Assembly (NCBI GenBank): GCA_946186215.1
Contig: CAMHMM010000035.1
Location: forward strand, 1 to 11,517
Length of the DNA stretch: 11,517 nucleotides
DNA from: an uncultured Ruminococcus sp.
GTDB taxonomy: Bacteria > Bacillota > Clostridia > Oscillospirales > Ruminococcaceae
Direction of reading: 5' to 3'
Part shown: positions 6,892-11,517 of the stretch, piece after piece
How positions within the stretch are numbered: the stretch's first letter is position 1
How the letters are laid out: each line of letters starts with the position of its first letter
Translations under genes and position numbers: made by a program
Notes under the pieces: model-generated
The model's input: only the letters and a program-made list of their open reading frames with translations
Databases searched by the model: none
Told to the model about the DNA's origin: nothing

Positions 6892-8529
6892 ATGAGTAAT
6901 TCCAAGGATATCAAGGAAAAACAGGAAGGTACACAGGTAAAGGAAAAGAAGATTTCCACGGTAACAGTGATACTTATCGTGCAGCTCGTAGTCATGGCAG
7001 CACTTATACTTATCATGACCATCAGCGTAGGAAGACTTACCCGTGAGAATGCCCTTAACCATATGGCAACGATCACCGACGAGCGTGCACAGATCATCCA
7101 GAACTATGTTGTAAACTCAGAAAAAACACTGCGTTCATTCAGTAAGGCTTCTCAGGTAAAGGATCTTCTCGAGCTTTCCAAGAAAATGGATCTTCACGAA
7201 CTCGTAGACGAGGAGAACCACGGCTATGCTCCCGATGCATACGAAAAGTATCCCGAAGAGATGAAGATACTCGAAGCAGCTCAGGCATACACCGTAGATT
7301 TCGGCAATGATGTAGACAACCTCGAGGGCTTCTGGATCGGTTCATGGGAAACTCTCGTTATGACACAGACCAACCCTGCGGTAGTCGGAATGACCACCCG
7401 TACCGATCCCGAGAGATTAAAGCAGCTGCAGGACGGAATGCTCAACGGCAACGACGGCCTTTACAATGCAGGCATCATAATCTCCCCCGCAACAAACAAG
7501 CAGATTCTTTCCATGTATATCGAGGTAAAGGATGACAACGGCGATCCCATCGGTCTCGTTGGTCTCGGTATATTCACCGACCAGTTGGTCAACAACCTCG
7601 ACAGCATGGCCATCAGAGGCATTGACGACTTCTCCTACAGCATGGTAAATTCCGCTGATAACAAGTATATCTTCAATTCCGACAAGAGCCTCGTTACACA
7701 GGAAGCTACCAACAGCGATGTACGCTCCTTTGCTGCAGCCCGTCCCTCACAGCCCGGAAGCTTTGAATACAAGGGCGCAGACGGAAAGGATTATGTATCC
7801 ACATATACATACATCAGGGATTACGGCTGGCTGATGATGCTTGATGCACCCAAGAGCGAGGTTTATGAGATGACCTCACGAATGATCGTATTCGTTGTTA
7901 TCTTCGGTATCCTCATCCTCGGTCTTATCCTGGTGTTCAGCTTCCTCAACAAGCGTCAGGAAGCAGCAAACAGAAAGCTCTCCAAGCAGATCCAGAAAAC
8001 AGAGAAGACAAAGGAATCCCTTTCAACAGCCATGTTCATGGATATCCTTACAAATGTAAGCAACCGTGTATCCTTCTCCATGGATCTTGAAAAGATCACT
8101 CCGAGCAAGGATCACCCCTACTACTTCTCAATGTTTAATATCCTTGATTTCAGCTCCATCAATACCGCATACGGAAATGACGCAGGTGATGCAATACTCG
8201 TAAACACCGCTGATATCCTCAGGGAAAGCTTCCCCGACGGCACTGTTTACCGCACAGGTTCCGATGAATTTGTAGTAGCAGTTTCCGCAGCGGATAATTC
8301 CCAGACCTCTTATCAGCAGATGCTCCGCCAGACAAAGGATGCACAGGGCAAGCTCATGGGGCCTCAGTCCACTCCCGGCGGCGTAGTTACAGCTACCTAT
8401 AAGATCACTATGGTCAAGAAGAGCGACGAGCTCAACTCCTCCGTTATCACCATCCTCAAGGATATCGCCAACAAGCAGCCCAGCAAGACTCTGTTCGGCC
8501 AGATACAGCTTATTGACCTTGATATGTGA
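6892..8529 (+). CDS. Membrane Cache-domain sensor with degenerate GGDEF domain
   Basis: 545 residues. Layout: short basic cytoplasmic start; membrane segment about 22-46; extracellular sensing region about 47-328 of double-Cache type (features include EGFWIGSWET, a ligand-side pattern, and ending YGWLMMLDAPKSEVY, a typical Cache exit); second membrane segment about 331-352; charged linker helix; GGDEF-type domain about 375-540. GGDEF landmarks: DILTNVSNR (usually D.LTgL.NR), INTAYGNDAGD (usually IND.yGH.aGD) and GSDEF (456-460). Several key residues differ: the first metal-binding Asp aligns with Asn416, GGDEF has Ser at its second position, the product-inhibition RxxD is absent, and the usual C-terminal 'AD.ALY.AK..G.N' block is not recognisable. 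It may therefore sense or bind nucleotide rather than make c-di-GMP (inference). RBS GGAAGG lies about 11 bases before the ATG. A terminator hairpin follows. Confidence 0.88.
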   Translation: MSNSKDIKEKQEGTQVKEKKISTVTVILIVQLVVMAALILIMTISVGRLTRENALNHMATITDERAQIIQNYVVNSEKTLRSFSKASQVKDLLELSKKMDLHELVDEENHGYAPDAYEKYPEEMKILEAAQAYTVDFGNDVDNLEGFWIGSWETLVMTQTNPAVVGMTTRTDPERLKQLQDGMLNGNDGLYNAGIIISPATNKQILSMYIEVKDDNGDPIGLVGLGIFTDQLVNNLDSMAIRGIDDFSYSMVNSADNKYIFNSDKSLVTQEATNSDVRSFAAARPSQPGSFEYKGADGKDYVSTYTYIRDYGWLMMLDAPKSEVYEMTSRMIVFVVIFGILILGLILVFSFLNKRQEAANRKLSKQIQKTEKTKESLSTAMFMDILTNVSNRVSFSMDLEKITPSKDHPYYFSMFNILDFSSINTAYGNDAGDAILVNTADILRESFPDGTVYRTGSDEFVVAVSAADNSQTSYQQMLRQTKDAQGKLMGPQSTPGGVVTATYKITMVKKSDELNSSVITILKDIANKQPSKTLFGQIQLIDLDM

Positions 8530-8534
8530 TATGT

Positions 8535-8556
8535 GATCAGCGCATGACCGCGTGAT
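8535..8556 (+). other. Small hairpin after the sensor gene
   Basis: GATCA-GCG pairs with CGC-(G)-TGATC around a CATGAC loop, five bases past the stop. It has no U-tract and sits just before the real terminator hairpin; it may stabilise the transcript end. Confidence 0.35.
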
Positions 8557-8577
8557 CTCACGAAGAAACCAATCATC

Positions 8578-8603
8578 ATTCCCCCGCCCGCCGGCGGGGG
8601 AAT
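8578..8603 (+). terminator. GC-rich intrinsic terminator of the sensor operon
   Basis: A perfect 11-bp stem, ATTCCCCCGCC (8578-8588) with its complement (8593-8603), and a 4-base loop CGCC. The downstream tract is only modestly T-rich (ATGTATTTTCC), but the stem is very stable. It separates the sensor unit from the next operon. Confidence 0.8.
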
Positions 8604-8666
8604 ATGTATTTTCCGCGTCATATTCGGTGCTTCCCAAAATTACACAATTTGCAAATCACGCCAATA

Positions 8667-8679
8667 TGTCAAATTGACA
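8667..8679. repeat. Palindrome TGTCAA-A-TTGACA, possible operator
   Basis: A perfect 13-base palindrome. Each arm is also a consensus -35 hexamer, one on each strand. On the + strand TTGACA (8674-8679) has a CATTAT 18 bases away, giving a possible secondary promoter. It lies about 27 bases upstream of the main -35, where a regulator could act. Another palindrome, ATTTGCAAAT, lies near 8648-8657. Confidence 0.45.
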
Positions 8680-8723
8680 AAGCCTACAAAATTTCGGCAT
8701 TATGCTTGAATTTTGCAGGCTTT
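8679..8723. repeat. 15-bp imperfect inverted repeat overlapping the promoter
   Basis: AAAGCCTACAAAATT (8679-8693) and AATTTTGCAGGCTTT (8709-8723) match at 14 of 15 positions, with 15 bases between them. The right arm covers part of the -35 and half of the spacer of the downstream promoter, so a protein bound here would block or tune it. The right arm also ends in CTTTTG, so a weak terminator is an alternative reading. Confidence 0.5.
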
Positions 8724-8734
8724 TGTTATATAAT
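8706..8734 (+). promoter_or_regulatory. Promoter of the IPMS-like/ligase operon
   Basis: TTGAAT (8706-8711), a 17-base spacer and a consensus TATAAT (8729-8734). The predicted start is near 8741, giving a leader of about 80 bases before the ATG at 8822. Confidence 0.75.
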
Positions 8735-8755
8735 TTACCTAATTGCACTTTGCTG

Positions 8756-8783
8756 CGAGGAAATTCTTTGTGTTATTTCCTTG
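8756..8783 (+). promoter_or_regulatory. Leader hairpin upstream of the IPMS-like gene
   Basis: CGAGGAAAT (8756-8764) pairs with ATTTCCTTG (8775-8783), nine pairs with one G-U, around a 10-base loop. It lies just before the first possible ribosome binding site (AGGAG, 8789-8793). I recognise no known riboswitch or T-box. Confidence 0.4.
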
Positions 8784-8821
8784 ACAGTAGGAGCAAAATG
8801 ACGAAAGAAGAAGGTTTTTTT

Positions 8822-10234
8822 ATGAACACGATCAGAATCGCAGATCTGACACTCAGAGTTATCGGTGACAAAAAGCTATCCGGCGGCATCTCCTTCAGAG
8901 AGAAGCTAGAAATTGCGAGCCTGATCGATCGCCTAAAGGTCAATATAATAGAGCTTCCCCCGCTATCAGGAGAAAAGGCAGACGCTCTTGCAAACAAGAC
9001 CATAGCCTCCACCGTGAAATCAGTAGTTTCGGCATCCGTTGAGATAGGCAGCGGTATGATCGAGGAAACATGGGAGAGCATCAGAGGTGCGCGTTCACCC
9101 CAGCTCAATCTTAACGCTCCCGTTTCCACTGTTCAGATGGAATATATGTGCCACAAGAAGGCACCGGCTATGCTTGAGCTTATCAAAGAACAAGTCAAGC
9201 TGTGCCGTTTTTTTTGTGAAAAAGTGGAATTCACAGCTGTTGATGCAACACGCGCAGATTATGATTTTCTTGTACAGGCTTTCAAGGCTGCTGAGGAAAG
9301 CGGCGCTGAAATATTCACAATATGCGACACCGCAGGCGTGATGCTCCCCGATGAGTTCGGCAAGCTGGTAGCAGACCTTTACAGGGATGTACCCGCTCTG
9401 GCTGAAAAGGAAGTCTTCGTGGTATTCGACAACTCCATGGGTATGGCTCTTGCATCCGCTGCAGCAGCTATCCGCGCAGGCGCAAACGGCTTTAAATGCA
9501 CCGCTGTAAAGTCCGATCTGCCCTCATACAGACAGGCGGCCGTCCTCTTTGAGAAAAAGGGCGAGGAGCTTGACATCAGGACAGACCTCAACACCACAGT
9601 GCTCCTGCACACAGTTGATCAGATAAGAAAAATATCCGTTCCCCAGCTTGACAGCGAAACTCCCTTCCGCGGAACAGGCATGGGTGAAAGCCCTGATGTG
9701 AGCCTCTATTCCACCGACAGCATGGCGACCGTCATGAAGGCAGTGGAAAAGCTGGGCTATGATCTTTCCGAGGAGGATCATGCAAGCGTATATGAGGCAT
9801 TCCTGAGAGTTGCCAACAAAAAGCACTTTGTGGGCACAAAGGAGCTCGAAGCGATAATCGCAACATCTGCCATGCAGGTGCCCTCCAGCTACCGCCTTGA
9901 CAATTATGTTGTAAACAGCGGCAATATCATCACTGCCACCGCTAATGTCCTCATTGAGAAGGACGGCGAAAAGATCAGAGGTGTCGGTGTGGGTGACGGC
10001 CCTGTTGATGCAGCATTCCTTGCAATAGAGAATATACTCGGCCACCACTATGAGGTGGATGATTTCCAGATACAGACCGTTACCGCAGGCAGAGACGCTA
10101 TGGGAAGCGCTCTTGTAAAGCTTCGCGCAAACGGCAGGATCTACTCCGGAAGCGGTATTTCCACAGACATAATCGGGGCATCCATCCGCGCATATCTGAG
10201 TGCCCTCAACAAGATCGTTTACGATATGGCATAA
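8822..10234 (+). CDS. Isopropylmalate-synthase-like protein lacking the metal-binding residues
   Basis: 470 residues with the layout of 2-isopropylmalate/citramalate synthases: an HMGL-like TIM barrel (about 1-285), a linker (about 290-350) and a LeuA-type dimerisation/allosteric domain (about 352-470). The last is well preserved: GVGDGPVDAAFLAI, then AGRDAMGSALVKL, then STDIIGASIRAYLSALN. The barrel keeps fold landmarks such as CDTAGVMLPDEF (168-179), but the catalytic set is changed. The N-terminal D-T-T-L-R-D reads DLTLRV, so the metal-binding Asp is Val13. The H-x-H-N-D motif reads V201-F-D203-N-S, losing both metal His. The flexible-domain H..G.H motif is not seen. Ordinary Claisen condensation is therefore unlikely; a scaffold, sensor or altered enzyme is possible. 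The start at 8822 follows AGAAGG at seven bases. An ATG at 8798, with AGGAG only four bases before it, would add eight residues. The next gene follows after 13 bases. Confidence 0.85.
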   Translation: MNTIRIADLTLRVIGDKKLSGGISFREKLEIASLIDRLKVNIIELPPLSGEKADALANKTIASTVKSVVSASVEIGSGMIEETWESIRGARSPQLNLNAPVSTVQMEYMCHKKAPAMLELIKEQVKLCRFFCEKVEFTAVDATRADYDFLVQAFKAAEESGAEIFTICDTAGVMLPDEFGKLVADLYRDVPALAEKEVFVVFDNSMGMALASAAAAIRAGANGFKCTAVKSDLPSYRQAAVLFEKKGEELDIRTDLNTTVLLHTVDQIRKISVPQLDSETPFRGTGMGESPDVSLYSTDSMATVMKAVEKLGYDLSEEDHASVYEAFLRVANKKHFVGTKELEAIIATSAMQVPSSYRLDNYVVNSGNIITATANVLIEKDGEKIRGVGVGDGPVDAAFLAIENILGHHYEVDDFQIQTVTAGRDAMGSALVKLRANGRIYSGSGISTDIIGASIRAYLSALNKIVYDMA

Positions 10235-10247
10235 GGGAGTGTGGAAC

Positions 10248-11517
10248 ATGAAGCTTTCTTATTCTGTAAAGAACTGGCCCGAAAAGGACTGGTCCAAACT
10301 CTGTGATGCCGCAGTTTATGCCAAAATGAGCGGCATCGAGCTCTGCAGCGTGGATGATGACAGATTCCTCTGCAAGAATTCCCCCACAAACCCCGGTATC
10401 GCCCCCTCGGAAAGACGCAAGCTCCGCAGGGCTGACCTTGCCGTACCCTGTGTTGATACCGCAGGCGATTTTACCGAAAGCAATTTCCCCGCAGAATTTT
10501 CCGATGCAGTGGAGGCCGCTGTGAACCTTGCCTCCCCTGCTGTGAGCATACACACGAAGAGCACAGACCGCGAGGCCTGTGTCAAGGTGTTGTCCTCCCT
10601 TCTGGAGATCACACGCAGAAAGGGCATCTGCCTCCTTGTTGAGACAAAGGGCACCTATGCGGATACCGAAAAACTCCGCGATCTTCTCAATGAATTTGCC
10701 GATGACCAGTGCCTTGCAGCTCTCTGGAACATGGCTGAGACCTCTGCAATAGCAGGCGAGGATCCGGAAAAGACCATAACCAACCTCGGTGCATATGTCC
10801 ATCATGTACACATCCATGATTACCGCATGGAGAGCGGCAAGCCCGCTGCAACGCTCATGGGCGAGGGCGAGCTTCCCGTACACGACCTGATGAACGCACT
10901 GCGCTCTGTAAATTATGACGGATATATCTCCCTTCTGTGGGATCCTGCATGGTACAAAGAGATCGAGGATATGGACATCATCCTCACCCACTTCGTAAGA
11001 TACATGAAGACTTTCCGCGGTACACGCCGCGGAAAGGGCTACCTTTACTGGAACAAGGCTCACACGGGCAAGTATGTGTGGAAGAAGGAAGTTCTTATAA
11101 ACAAGACCTTCCCCGAGGTGCTCGACACGATGGTGGAAAACTTCCCCGACCAGACCGCCATCAAGTTTACTACCCTTGATTATGAGCGCACATATTCCGA
11201 ATTCAGGGATGATGTTGATGAATTTGCCCGCACACTTGTATCGCTCGGTGTAAAGGCGGGCAGCAAGGTAACTATCTGGGCTACCAATGTTCCCGCATGG
11301 TTCCTCACTTTCTGGGCTGCCACCAAGATAGGCGCAGTGCTCGTAACAATGAACACCGCCTACAAGATACACGAAGCTGAGTATCTGCTGCGCCAGTCCG
11401 ACACACACACCCTTGTAATGATCGACGGCTACCGCGATTCAAATTACAAGGAGATAATAAACGAGCTCTGCCCCGAGCTGGCAGAAAACCGCCCCGGCTC
11501 TCCCCTGCACGCAAAGA
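10248..11517 (+). CDS. Fusion of sugar-isomerase-type TIM barrel and AMP-forming acyl-CoA synthetase (3' end outside window)
   Basis: 423 residues visible, with no stop before the window ends. The start is fixed by AAGGGAG eight bases upstream. Residues about 1-255 resemble the AP-endonuclease-2/xylose-isomerase-like barrel: an early GIELCS strand, LLVETKG (Glu132), then HHVHIHD (His188) with GEGELPVHDLMNAL and NYDGYISL. Of the usual metal set, Glu132 and His188 are present, the expected Asp of 'D.gH' aligns with Asn161, and the final Glu after 'YdG' is replaced (ISLLWDP), so isomerase chemistry is doubtful. Residues about 285-423 are the N-terminus of the AMP-binding superfamily: KTFPEVLDTMVENFPDQTAI, TYSEFRDDVDEFARTL, GVKAGSKVTIWATNVPAW and GAVLVTMNTAYK, most like fatty-acyl-CoA synthetases. 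The ATP-binding Ser/Thr/Gly-rich loop must lie beyond the window. It should activate a carboxylic acid to acyl-AMP and acyl-CoA; the substrate is unknown. It is cotranscribed with the IPMS-like gene. Confidence 0.85.
   Translation, partial: MKLSYSVKNWPEKDWSKLCDAAVYAKMSGIELCSVDDDRFLCKNSPTNPGIAPSERRKLRRADLAVPCVDTAGDFTESNFPAEFSDAVEAAVNLASPAVSIHTKSTDREACVKVLSSLLEITRRKGICLLVETKGTYADTEKLRDLLNEFADDQCLAALWNMAETSAIAGEDPEKTITNLGAYVHHVHIHDYRMESGKPAATLMGEGELPVHDLMNALRSVNYDGYISLLWDPAWYKEIEDMDIILTHFVRYMKTFRGTRRGKGYLYWNKAHTGKYVWKKEVLINKTFPEVLDTMVENFPDQTAIKFTTLDYERTYSEFRDDVDEFARTLVSLGVKAGSKVTIWATNVPAWFLTFWAATKIGAVLVTMNTAYKIHEAEYLLRQSDTHTLVMIDGYRDSNYKEIINELCPELAENRPGSPLHAK

Noticed and set aside
8679..8724. 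Second terminator for the sensor operon
   Set aside because: The stem is AT-rich with a mismatch and a 15-base loop, and it overlaps a near-consensus promoter. The GC-rich hairpin at 8578-8603 already fills this role, so an operator is the better reading.
8702..8821. Upstream starts for the IPMS-like gene from 8702
   Set aside because: Translation from 8702 would start inside the promoter, upstream of the expected transcription start. The 8822 start has the best-spaced RBS; 8798 remains a possible alternative.
8822..10234. Annotation as functional leuA or citramalate synthase
   Set aside because: The metal-binding Asp and both His are substituted, so only family membership is claimed and no gene symbol is given.
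9524..10249. 241-codon open frame on the - strand
   Set aside because: It is antisense to the LeuA-type domain of the IPMS-like gene, with no RBS or family resemblance.
10206..11408. 400-codon open frame on the - strand
   Set aside because: It lies antisense to the barrel-ligase fusion, which has clear domain motifs and a good RBS. The - strand product is Cys-rich with no recognisable domain, as expected for a shadow of codon bias.

Overview
The window looks like chromosomal DNA of a Gram-positive anaerobe of the Clostridia, most likely a Ruminococcus-like member of the Oscillospiraceae. This rests on the style of the MurG, MurD and MutL proteins, strong AAGGAGG-type ribosome binding sites, a lipoprotein signal and frequent ATA/AGA codons. 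The genus is an inference; no rRNA or other phylogenetic marker is present. I see no mobile element, CRISPR array, tRNA or rRNA.

Left block, + strand (1-4600): the 3' end of murG, an unrecognised membrane-anchored exported protein overlapping it by ATGA, murD, and mutL. Gaps are very short, so this is probably one operon joining late peptidoglycan-precursor synthesis to mismatch repair. It ends at a strong bidirectional hairpin terminator (4613-4659) shared with a convergent lipoprotein gene on the - strand (4712-5755).

Middle block: a 527-bp AT-rich divergent region (5756-6282) holds three GTTAACAG copies, several inverted repeats, a good promoter and a structured leader. It precedes a two-gene unit. 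The first gene (6283-6852) is a cytidine-deaminase-like zinc protein with a Pro/Ala linker, a run of seven Asp and a basic tail. The second (6892-8529) is a membrane-bound Cache sensor with a degenerate GGDEF domain. The unit ends at a GC-rich hairpin (8578-8603).

Right block (8604-11517): a strong promoter (TTGAAT-N17-TATAAT) lies inside an inverted repeat and next to a palindrome. It drives an isopropylmalate-synthase-like protein whose catalytic metal ligands appear to be replaced, although its LeuA-type C-terminal domain is intact. Thirteen bases downstream begins a gene fusing a sugar-isomerase-type TIM barrel, itself missing some expected ligands, to an AMP-forming acyl-CoA synthetase; it runs off the window. 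This pair is the best candidate for an undescribed system: a ligase linked to two TIM-barrel domains derived from enzymes that seem to have lost their ancestral chemistry. Its substrate cannot be read from the sequence.
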